A stretch of DNA of 7,051 nucleotides from Christensenella sp. UBA1224. Its GTDB lineage: Bacteria; Bacillota; Clostridia; Christensenellales; Aristaeellaceae. The notes under the pieces are model-generated. The model made no database searches. It was not told where the DNA came from and saw only the letters and a program-made list of their open reading frames with translations. The stretch's first letter is position 1. Each line of letters begins with the position of its first letter. The DNA lies in NCBI GenBank assembly GCA_002309235.1, contig DBXA01000151.1:69089-76139 (forward strand). The letters run 5' to 3'. The translations under genes were made by a program, and so were the position numbers. Below are positions 1 through 5,722 of the stretch, in pieces.

Positions 1-1522
1 CCGGTTCATTATACGTGGCAATGAAAATATCGACATCCGGCCATGCATCCGCCGGTATTTCCGGCAGCGGATGATCGCGCAGGCCGAATAGATTCCGGTA
101 CAATACCAGTGATTCGGCAAAGCCCAGTACCTCGACGCACATTAGGAGCAGATTCCCCGCGACAGCAGCGGCTCCATCCTCAGTCGGTACAGAATACGCG
201 ATACGCCAGCCCAGATAGACCAGTGTAGACCACACGCTCAGGAGCAGCACCGCTCCCGAAAGCAGCCTGATTTTCTTTCTCTCAGCACCGACGATATCAT
301 CATACGTATTGCGCAAACCTTTTTGTCGATACCGGTAATACAAGCCCGCCAGCACACAGATGATCATTATCCCGGCGGCGATCCCGGCAAGCCCCGCCCA
401 CGATGCTGTGACGTTCAGACCCCGTTCCCCCACCGAATTGCGGATCCAGCTCATAAAAACCGCGCTTTTGTCCTTTTCCACAACAGGAGCAGGGGCGGAG
501 ATCCCGGCCGGATCTTTCCCCCGTATGGCTTCGCGTACCCAGAGACCGGAAACCGTCATATCATCATCGCGTATACCGGAGCGCGGGTCGAAACCCGGCC
601 TGAAAAAAGCGGAAGATTCATCCTTATCCGACAAGCTCCAGACGGCATAGCCGATCTTATGGTCGTTCAGATAAGCAAACCATTTTGCGGCGCTTTCAAA
701 GTCGATCCTCCCGTCTCCATCCGCCTCACAGATACCGCACTCACTGATAAACACCGGAAGTCCGGCATCCACTGCAGCGCTCAGCTCGCCCATAAGGTCG
801 TCATGGTGCGCCGCCGCATAGAAGTGCAGCACGTACATGGCGTTGTCATAGGCAAGAGGTCTTAAGAGTGCGTCGCCCAGGTTCCTGTCGTATTCCGGCG
901 TTCCCACCACAATGACAGCATTCGGGATATGTGAAGTGATAACAGGAATGATCTCATCGCAGTAAGCAAGCACATCCCCCCAGGATGTGGGCCCGTTTGG
1001 CTCATTGCAGATCTCAAAGAGCAGGTTTGGGCAGTCAGCGTATTCCGCAGCGATCAGGTCGAAAAACTCGGCCGCGCCTTCCAGGTTCTCATTGGGGTCC
1101 GCGTCCTCCAGGATATGCCAGTCCACCAGCACGTACATATCGGCAGCGATCGCGGCTTCTATCCCCTTACGCATCAAGGCCAGGTTTTCTTCCCTTTCAC
1201 CGCCGCAGTATAAGGCGGAATACATCGCCAGGCGGACCAGATTGCAGTCCCATTCCTCCGAGATCTGCTTAAAAAGGTCCTCCCCCACGAATTGAGGATA
1301 CCACGTCAGCCCGTGCGTGCTGACGCCGCGCAGCTGCACAACGCTGCCGGAACCATCTGCGAGCAAGCCGTTCTCAACATGCAGCCTGCCGCATACGGAA
1401 GGCCTGGAAGCTTCAGGAAGGTCTTCCGCAAAAGACGGTACCATCAGGCAAAACAGCAGCACGAACAGCACTGCCGCCAAAGACTGCATCGTTTTCCGCA
1501 CGCCCTTCTCTATGCACTTCAT
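1..1522 (-). CDS. GH5 cellulase fused to cellulose synthase-type GT2 (partial, C-terminus beyond window)
   Basis: The visible N-terminal 507 residues join two enzymes. Residues 1-32 form a signal peptide ending VPSFA. Residues 46-335 are a GH5 endoglucanase domain, closest by eye to subfamily GH5_2: R97, DWH (H136), ICNEPNG with acid/base E174, HFY (H233, Y235), nucleophile E261 in ISECG, and W295 in VWSLSDKDE. A linker leads to three hydrophobic helices at about 374-396, 420-442 and 451-475. At 495 begins PDVDIFIATYNEP, the opening strand of BcsA-like GT2 domains that polymerise beta-1,4-glucan from UDP-glucose. Positive residues (RYRQK, ERKK) after helix 1 and before helix 2 put the GH5 outside and the GT2 inside. 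All GH5 catalytic residues are present, so activity is expected. The start at 1522 follows AGGAGGG at 1528-1534; the in-frame ATG at 1540 lies upstream of that site. In known systems the hydrolase (BcsZ, GH8; CcsZ, GH5 in Clostridioides) is a separate protein. GH5 is certain; GT2 is strongly suggested but only its start is visible. Confidence 0.9.
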   Translation of the reverse strand, partial: MKCIEKGVRKTMQSLAAVLFVLLFCLMVPSFAEDLPEASRPSVCGRLHVENGLLADGSGSVVQLRGVSTHGLTWYPQFVGEDLFKQISEEWDCNLVRLAMYSALYCGGEREENLALMRKGIEAAIAADMYVLVDWHILEDADPNENLEGAAEFFDLIAAEYADCPNLLFEICNEPNGPTSWGDVLAYCDEIIPVITSHIPNAVIVVGTPEYDRNLGDALLRPLAYDNAMYVLHFYAAAHHDDLMGELSAAVDAGLPVFISECGICEADGDGRIDFESAAKWFAYLNDHKIGYAVWSLSDKDESSAFFRPGFDPRSGIRDDDMTVSGLWVREAIRGKDPAGISAPAPVVEKDKSAVFMSWIRNSVGERGLNVTASWAGLAGIAAGIMIICVLAGLYYRYRQKGLRNTYDDIVGAERKKIRLLSGAVLLLSVWSTLVYLGWRIAYSVPTEDGAAAVAGNLLLMCVEVLGFAESLVLYRNLFGLRDHPLPEIPADAWPDVDIFIATYNEP

Positions 1523-1544
1523 AAAGACCCTCCTATGCATACCC

Positions 1545-1568
1545 GGAACTGCAGTTTACTGTAATTCC
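1545..1568 (-). promoter_or_regulatory. Leader hairpin of the GH5-GT2 transcript
   Basis: An imperfect inverted repeat lies in the short 5' leader. GGAATT pairs with AGTTCC (one G-T pair), then after one mismatch CAG pairs with CTG around a four-base loop. It sits ten bases upstream of the AGGAGGG ribosome binding site. It could stabilise the message or modulate translation, but no known riboswitch fold is recognisable and it may be fortuitous. Confidence 0.3.
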
Positions 1569-1589
1569 GACCGTGTGTTCTTCCATGCG

Positions 1590-1618
1590 ATTATAGCATA
1601 TTGCGCATCAGCCCTCAA
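1590..1618 (-). promoter_or_regulatory. Sigma-A promoter of the GH5-GT2 gene, extended -10
   Basis: Read on the minus strand, a TTGAGG -35 box (1613-1618) is followed by a 17-base spacer and a perfect TATAAT -10 box (1590-1595), preceded by TGC as in extended -10 promoters. Transcription would start near 1583, leaving a leader of about 60 bases before the start codon at 1522. Seen directly in sequence; activity is inferred. Confidence 0.75.
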
Positions 1619-1802
1619 GACAGCATACCGGGAAAGGGATCCATATCGAGCCGTTAAAATGAAATCGAAAATAGAAGCAAAGGACAGGAGCAATACGTCT
1701 TTTATGGATTCCTCATAAATACTTTGTTTATCGGAAAGAGAACCTATCGTTTACACCCAACTGCGCCTTAGGAGGTGAACTTCCGACACAAAAAGGAAAT
1801 GT

Positions 1803-1836
1803 GAAAAAAGTCCCGATCAAAAGAGAAAAAAGTGCC
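1803..1836 (+). repeat. Pair of GAAAAAAGTSCC direct repeats
   Basis: GAAAAAAGTCCC (1803-1814) recurs as GAAAAAAGTGCC (1825-1836), 22 bases apart, i.e. two helical turns. Short repeats spaced like this occur at ends of IS21-type and Tn7-type elements and at protein-binding operators. No transposase is nearby, so the nature of these repeats is unresolved. They sit just inside the AT-rich island. Confidence 0.4.
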
Positions 1837-1861
1837 TCAAATCTTTTATGAACGAAGAGAG

Positions 1862-1885
1862 CACTCTGTGTGATGCAGAGTGTTT
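1862..1885 (+). terminator. Hairpin, possible weak terminator
   Basis: CACTCTG (1862-1868) and CAGAGTG (1876-1882) form a perfect seven-base-pair stem with a seven-base loop, followed by TTTA. No gene that it would terminate is visible on the plus strand, so it may be a remnant of an imported segment or an insulator ahead of the repeat-containing promoter. Confidence 0.35.
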
Positions 1886-1895
1886 ATGGCGGAAA

Positions 1896-2033
1896 CTTTG
1901 AAGAAATGGTACCAAACGCAGAAATAAGTTTTGAAGAAATGGAATAGCTACCTTGTAATTTTGAAGAAATGGTACTATAATTTATTTGTTATTTTGAAGA
2001 AACGGAACAATACTGTTTTGAGGAGATAATATG
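1896..2033 (+). repeat. Array of TTTTGAAGAAATGG repeats in the ATPase promoter region
   Basis: Four copies of a 13-14 base word are present: 1897-1909, 1929-1942, 1959-1972 and 1992-2005 (the last with one change, AACGG). A degenerate fifth, TTTTGAGGAGAT, at 2016-2027 also supplies the ribosome binding site. The steps are about 33, 30, 33 and 24 bases, close to whole helical turns for the first three. Copy 3 exactly fills the start of the spacer between the -35 and -10 boxes of the predicted promoter, and copy 4 lies just downstream. This is the arrangement expected of repeated operator sites. Confidence 0.7.
1953..1981 (+). promoter_or_regulatory. Sigma-A promoter of the DUF4143 ATPase gene
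   Basis: A TTGTAA -35 box (1953-1958), a 17-base spacer and a perfect TATAAT -10 box (1976-1981) lie about 50 bases upstream of the ATPase start. The spacer is mostly occupied by one TTTTGAAGAAATGG repeat, so a protein binding the repeat would compete with RNA polymerase. Boxes and spacing are visible; regulation is inferred. Confidence 0.65.
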
Positions 2034-3368
2034 TTCAAAAGAAAAGCTTTAGAAAAGCTGAAATATTGGAAAGAAAAAAAGGCGCCAAAGTATTCTGTGC
2101 TTCTGGAAGGAGCCAGGCGTGTTGGAAAATCGACAATTGCCGAAGAATTTGCAAAGCAGGAGTATAAATCATATATAAAAGTAGATTTTGCCAATATAAC
2201 ACAGGATGTCCTTGATGTATTCGATGACATCGCAAATCTGGACATTTTCTTTCTTAGATTGCAAACCGCAACGGGGATAACGCTGTATAAAAGAGAATCC
2301 GTTATTATATTTGACGAGATTCAGCTTATGCCTAAAGTGCGTCAGGCTATAAAGTACCTGGTTGCGGACGGAAGATATGACTATATTGAGACCGGTTCTC
2401 TGATCAGTATAAAAAAGAATGTCAAGGATATAGTGCTTCCATCTGAGGAGATGAAAATACAGATATATCCGATGGACTACGAAGAATTTATGTGGGCCAT
2501 CGGAAATGATACCTATGGCGTATTGCGAGATTTATATAAGCTTGGGAAGCCGGTTGGAAATTCCTTAAACAGAAAGCTGATGCGGGATTTCAGAATTTAT
2601 ATGGCAGTAGGTGGAATGCCTCAGGCTGTTGAAGCTTTTGTGGAAGGCAGGAATTTTACAGAAATCGATGAAGTAAAGAGAGAAATCATAGATTTATACA
2701 AAGACGATTTCTTCAAAATCGATAATACCGGACTGATCGGAAGAATGTATGATTCTGTTCCAACGCAGCTGGCAACGGACAAGAGAAGCTATGTTATTTC
2801 GGCAGCTACGGGCAAAAAAAAGATCGATAAAGATTTAGAGCGTTTACATGATCTGCTGGATTCAAAGACGGTATTATCATGCCATAATGTCCTTAATCCG
2901 AGCATTGCATTGCCCCAAACGAGAGTTGATGATACGTTCAAGCTTTATTTGGCCGATACAGGGTTATTTACTACCATGATTTTCAGATCGTCAGGAAAGA
3001 CAGATGAAAACATTTATACGAAATTGTTGAGCGATTCGCTCCCTGCAGATTTGGGATATTTATACGAAAATGCAGTTGCTCAGATGATTGCCGGATCGGA
3101 TATAGATCTTTATTATCACACATGGGAGAAAGAAAACAGTTCCCACTACTATGAGGTTGACTTTTTGATTGCTTCAAAAACAAAGATAGTTCCGATTGAA
3201 GTTAAATCATCCGGAATCGGCAAACATGAATCAATTACCGAATTTCAAAAAAAGTATTCCAAGCATGTTGCGAAGGAAATATTGTTATCGCAAAAAGATA
3301 TAGGCAACAGTGAAATGCTGAAATTGTATCCGATATACATGTTGCCATTTTTAATTGAAGACCTATGA
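2031..3368 (+). CDS. AAA-family ATPase with DUF4143 nuclease-like C-terminal domain
   Basis: A 445-residue protein of the AAA_14/DUF4143 class, common in bacteria and archaea and of unsettled function. The ATPase domain (about 20-155) has Walker A GARRVGKS (27-34), Walker B VIIFDE (91-96) and a sensor-like TGS (121-123), followed by the family signature IYPMDYEEF (145-153). The C-terminal DUF4143 part has ADTGLF (308-313) and a restriction-endonuclease-like core: E346, EVDFLI with D377, and IEVKSS with E390 and K392. This matches the PD-(D/E)xK pattern, so nuclease chemistry is possible though unproven here. Length is normal and no signal peptide or membrane segment is seen, so it is cytoplasmic. 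The start is set by GAGGAG at 2020-2025. The gene is much more AT-rich than the GH5-GT2, DUF503 and VWA genes, which suggests acquisition. Its promoter carries an operator-like repeat array. Confidence 0.9.
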   Translation: MFKRKALEKLKYWKEKKAPKYSVLLEGARRVGKSTIAEEFAKQEYKSYIKVDFANITQDVLDVFDDIANLDIFFLRLQTATGITLYKRESVIIFDEIQLMPKVRQAIKYLVADGRYDYIETGSLISIKKNVKDIVLPSEEMKIQIYPMDYEEFMWAIGNDTYGVLRDLYKLGKPVGNSLNRKLMRDFRIYMAVGGMPQAVEAFVEGRNFTEIDEVKREIIDLYKDDFFKIDNTGLIGRMYDSVPTQLATDKRSYVISAATGKKKIDKDLERLHDLLDSKTVLSCHNVLNPSIALPQTRVDDTFKLYLADTGLFTTMIFRSSGKTDENIYTKLLSDSLPADLGYLYENAVAQMIAGSDIDLYYHTWEKENSSHYYEVDFLIASKTKIVPIEVKSSGIGKHESITEFQKKYSKHVAKEILLSQKDIGNSEMLKLYPIYMLPFLIEDL

Positions 3369-3385
3369 GAGGATGAGAAACAGTT

Positions 3386-3490
3386 TTGAGGCTGGCGGCT
3401 TATCAATTTGCCGTATGCGGCGATATTGATCATAATCTTGAAACAATAAAGCAGGCTATACTGCAGGCATGTGAGAACAAAACGATATGA
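3386..3490 (+). pseudogene. 5' fragment of a carbon-nitrogen hydrolase (nitrilase superfamily) gene
   Basis: Starting at TTG 3386, a 34-codon frame reads RLAAYQFAVCGDIDHNL and then TIKQAILQACENK before TGA at 3488-3490. This is the characteristic first strand and first helix of carbon-nitrogen hydrolases (R/K-L-A-A-x-Q, then GDI-xxN, then an alpha helix). The family normally runs to about 250-300 residues, and the catalytic Glu, Lys and Cys are all missing. The frame lies 17 bases after the ATPase stop and ends in an ATGA overlap with the phosphatase start. It is best read as the beginning of the ATPase's original downstream neighbour, cut off by recombination at about 3480. It may still be translated and act as a leader that couples translation to the phosphatase. 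Confidence 0.6.
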
Positions 3491-3984
3491 TTAAGATACT
3501 ATTCGTCTGCCACGGCAATATCTGCCGCAGTCCGATGGCGGAATTCATCATGAAGGATATCGTGGAAAAGGCGGGCGTCAAAGATCAGTTCCTGATCGCT
3601 TCCGCCGCCACAAGCAGTGAGGAGATCTGGAATGGCGTTGGAAACCCGGTGTATTCTCCTGCTGCAGCGGAGCTGAGAAGGCGCGGGATAGGCAAAACGC
3701 TCTATACGGATTTTTCCGGCAAGCGAGCCGTACAGGTCGCAAAAGCGGATCTCACCCGTTATGACCTGCTGCTCTGCGCAGACAAAGCCAATATCCGGAA
3801 TACGCAGCGCATCACCGGCCCGGATACCGCAGGCAAGGTAAAGCTCCTGTTGGAATACGCCGGAAAGCCCGGCCAATCGATCTCAGATCCATGGTACACC
3901 GGTGATTTCGTGCGCGCCTGCGATGATATTTTGGAAGGCTGTACCGGCCTTATGGCATATCTCATACGCGAAGGCCTTGTTTAA
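3487..3984 (+). CDS. Low-molecular-weight protein tyrosine phosphatase
   Basis: A 165-residue cytoplasmic enzyme that hydrolyses phosphotyrosine (or phosphoarginine, as in Bacillus YwlE) through a cysteinyl-phosphate intermediate. The P-loop CHGNICRS is at 8-15, with nucleophile C8 and phosphate-binding R14; the general acid is D134 in the DPW motif. Length matches the family. The ATG overlaps the stop of the hydrolase fragment (ATGA), and there is no convincing ribosome binding site of its own, so translation may depend on read-through from the preceding frame. No tyrosine kinase or exopolysaccharide gene is in view, so its substrate is unknown. Base composition is GC-rich again, so this gene belongs to the host background rather than to the island. 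Confidence 0.93.
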   Translation: MIKILFVCHGNICRSPMAEFIMKDIVEKAGVKDQFLIASAATSSEEIWNGVGNPVYSPAAAELRRRGIGKTLYTDFSGKRAVQVAKADLTRYDLLLCADKANIRNTQRITGPDTAGKVKLLLEYAGKPGQSISDPWYTGDFVRACDDILEGCTGLMAYLIREGLV

Positions 3985-4412
3985 AGAGAAAAAAGATCAG
4001 GCAGTGCATCATCCTATACGGACAAGCTTTCTATATGAACCAGTCCGATCGAAGATACTCAAGGCAAACAGCAGCTGCAGACGGCTGCAGCTCATCCGGA
4101 ACCCGGCTTTGTATCCTTCACTCCATCACCTAATGTACCTTCTGCAGATATTTCGCCGGAACAGGATGTTCAAGCTGCCGGATAATTCGCTCCCGGTATG
4201 ACTTATATATGCTGCCTGTCCCAGGAAGGTATATGGAGCTGTTCCTGAAGCATCTTCTTAACTCGCGTACAAAGAGCAGGATCCGGCTTCCCTGTTTCGC
4301 GTGATGGATAGATATCAGCTGTCTTCCCAGACAGGTATAAATACATGATCTGATCGTTTGATTCCACACCGTTTCCGGAATACATCGCTGATTTGGCAGG
4401 ATACCGGACTGC
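3985..4412. other. Region without a convincing gene
   Basis: About 430 bases with no frame I can assign. It holds an eight-base-pair hairpin (AGCTGCAG/CTGCAGCT, 4073-4092, loop ACGG) and a six-base-pair hairpin (CTGTCT/AGACAG, 4319-4334). Neither is followed by a T-run. Overlapping minus-strand frames of 60 and 79 codons (4203-4385 and 4130-4369) are open, but have no ribosome binding site and resemble nothing I recognise. The segment may be a decayed gene or simply long intergenic DNA. Confidence 0.5.
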
Positions 4413-4440
4413 TTGATTTATGCCATTTCAGGTGTATAAT
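4413..4440 (+). promoter_or_regulatory. Sigma-A promoter of the DUF503 operon
   Basis: A TTGATT -35 box (4413-4418), a 16-base spacer and a perfect TATAAT -10 box (4435-4440) lie about 110 bases upstream of the DUF503 gene. Transcription would start near 4447 and leave a leader of about 100 bases. No recognisable riboswitch was found in the leader. Confidence 0.6.
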
Positions 4441-4548
4441 CTTTCCATGGAAGCCTTATCGCCGATATTCCTCCTTAATGAGATCACTGTACAGGACGGA
4501 TTATGAAACAAACTGATACCCGGCCTCCGGAGCCTGCGCCCCGGACAA

Positions 4549-4842
4549 ATGCATACCATGATCATAGCAGCAATGACCTTCCGTCTGTATGCCCCATGGG
4601 TACACAGCCTGAAGGAAAAGAGAATGACAGTCAAGAGCCTGCTCGCACAGCTCATAAATAAGTTCCATGTATCCGCGGCGGAGACAGATGAGCAGGATAC
4701 CCATCAGATCATCGTAATAAGCATTGCGGCCATCGTGCCGCATACTGCGATGGCGGACAGCCTGATGGATGAGATATCCGCCTTTGTGGACCGAATGACA
4801 GAGGCGGAAATATTGGATGAGCAAAGAGAGCTCTTCACATGA
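4549..4842 (+). CDS. DUF503 domain protein (YlxP-like)
   Basis: A 97-residue protein with the DUF503 signature: a first strand MIIAAMTFRLYAP, then HSLKEKR at 19-25, then the central EQDTHQIIVISIA at 48-60. The family is a small ferredoxin-like fold of unknown role. In many Firmicutes its gene (ylxP) lies beside infB and rbfA, which suggests a link to ribosome or RNA biology, but neither is present here. Most relatives begin at the residue equivalent to Met4 (ATG 4558), and no clear ribosome binding site distinguishes 4549 from 4558. The gene is followed after 15 bases by a second gene with a good ribosome binding site, forming an operon. Family assignment is confident; function is not known. 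Confidence 0.88.
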   Translation: MHTMIIAAMTFRLYAPWVHSLKEKRMTVKSLLAQLINKFHVSAAETDEQDTHQIIVISIAAIVPHTAMADSLMDEISAFVDRMTEAEILDEQRELFT

Positions 4843-4857
4843 TACCGGAGGCATTGT

Positions 4858-5286
4858 ATGATCGAAACCCTGCTGACGAAGCCTTATCATGTCATAGACA
4901 TCCTGCCGAGACAGGTCCCAAAGAACGGTGCAGGGCACTACCCTGCCATCGAACAGTTTTTTCTGAAGGAACTGCAGTATCCCATCCTGCGAGGCCGGTT
5001 TGCCCGGATCCTTCTGAAGCTTGGCTGTTATTATGATATGCAGATCTGCTTTGCAGATGAAGATGTGCTTCGCTCCGATCTCATTCCGGATGAATTTGTC
5101 GCTCTCATAACCGATGAGAGCAGAGATCTGTGCATCCTCCTTGCAAAGGAAGAGACGCTTTTCACCCTGTATCGCGAGGATACGTATATGACCGTCTACA
5201 ACGCCCGGGGCGAACTCCTCGATACTCTGGAGGAGCTGGTGCGCGCGGAAGGCCTGTTCATCTGGAAGCCGCCGCAGGAAGGATGA
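4858..5286 (+). CDS. Conserved-looking cytoplasmic protein of unknown function
   Basis: A 142-residue protein I cannot assign to a named family. It has no signal peptide or membrane helix, is acidic overall, and appears to mix alpha and beta. Landmarks are KPYHVIDILPRQVP (8-21), the aromatic-rich LKLGCYYDMQICF (53-65) and a C-terminal segment ending GLFIWKP. A strong ribosome binding site (GGAGG at 4847-4851, six bases before ATG) and the 15-base gap after the DUF503 gene indicate co-transcription and a real gene. The opening resembles hypothetical proteins I associate with Lachnospiraceae, but that is memory, not a search. The antisense 282-codon frame over both genes is a shadow. Confidence 0.8.
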   Translation: MIETLLTKPYHVIDILPRQVPKNGAGHYPAIEQFFLKELQYPILRGRFARILLKLGCYYDMQICFADEDVLRSDLIPDEFVALITDESRDLCILLAKEETLFTLYREDTYMTVYNARGELLDTLEELVRAEGLFIWKPPQEG

Positions 5287-5362
5287 TATCGGGGAGTTAT
5301 CAGTTTTGAGTAATGGGCATCCTCGATTTACAGATTTTGACCTGCTCATCAGAGCAAAAAAA

Positions 5363-5400
5363 CCGCGGCGTCATTTACCGCCGCGGCTGCTTGTTCTTCT
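5363..5400. terminator. Bidirectional intrinsic terminator between convergent operons
   Basis: CCGCGGCG (5363-5370) and CGCCGCGG (5379-5386) form a perfect eight-base-pair GC stem with an eight-base loop. On the minus strand it is followed directly by seven T residues (5362-5356), an excellent terminator for the VWA transcript. On the plus strand the tail is only T-rich (CTGCTTGTTCTTCTCTT), giving a weaker terminator for the DUF503 operon. Confidence 0.85.
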
Positions 5401-5455
5401 CTTCGTTATTCACATTCAACCGATGTTTTCATAACTTTCACGCCGCCCATGGCAG

Positions 5456-5698
5456 CATATCGCGCCCGCAGGGCAACGGTCGCCTTCGGCGACGCGATAT
5501 GTTTGCTCCGCAAACGCGATATGTGCTCGCTGTCGCTCACACGCGATATGCTTCGCTCTGCTCAGCGCGATATGCCTCGCTTTGCTCGGCGTGACCCAGG
5601 GGATGCCCACACGCGTGAAGCGCATATCGCGTACCGTCAGGCACATATCGCGCCTGACAGGGCATATCGCAGACTCCGCCTGTGGATCTTATATCGCA
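5456..5698. repeat. Palindromic array of CGCGATATG / CATATCGCG words with interleaved hairpins
   Basis: Seven exact copies of a nine-base word occur in both orientations: CATATCGCG at 5456, 5623 and 5644, and CGCGATATG at 5493, 5515, 5542 and 5566. Near copies are at 5663 and 5690. Starts are 19-57 bases apart. The spacers on the left are themselves palindromic: GTCGCC-TTC-GGCGAC (5479-5493), GTTTGC-TCC-GCAAAC (5501-5515), GCT...AGC (5550-5566) and GCC...GGC (5574-5590). On the right, GTCAGGC/GCCTGAC (5636-5658) holds the word in its loop. Left words face one way and most right words the other, so the whole block can fold on itself. It lies downstream of the VWA stop and upstream of its terminator, so it would be transcribed as 3' untranslated RNA. 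Confidence 0.8.
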
Positions 5699-5722
5699 GG
5701 GCCGCGCAGCAGCCCCATCTCC

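Noticed and set aside
323..865. 180-codon plus-strand frame and other plus frames across 43-1564
   Set aside because: They are shadows of the GH5-GT2 gene, low in recognisable protein features and rich in Pro, Arg and His as antisense frames often are.
1520..1540. Upstream in-frame ATG at 1540 as the start of the fusion gene
   Set aside because: The AGGAGGG site lies between this ATG and the ATG at 1522, so it can only serve the latter.
1770..1801. Gene start after the perfect AGGAGGTGA
   Set aside because: The only nearby ATG (1799) is 20 bases away and is followed at once by TGA.
1896..2027. CRISPR-like or tandem minisatellite array upstream of the ATPase
   Set aside because: The repeat is 13-14 bases with 16-20 base gaps and coincides with promoter boxes, which suits operator sites far better.
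4503..4661. 52-codon plus-strand frame from ATG 4503
   Set aside because: It overlaps most of the first third of the DUF503 gene in another frame, has no ribosome binding site, and has a Pro/Arg-rich opening typical of a shadow.
4501..5349. 282-codon minus-strand frame
   Set aside because: It lies opposite the DUF503 and 142-residue genes, which have promoter, ribosome binding site and family support. This frame has none.
5456..5698. CRISPR array
   Set aside because: The repeats are only nine bases, change orientation, and are spaced irregularly at 19-57 bases. The spacers are palindromic, and no cas gene is near.
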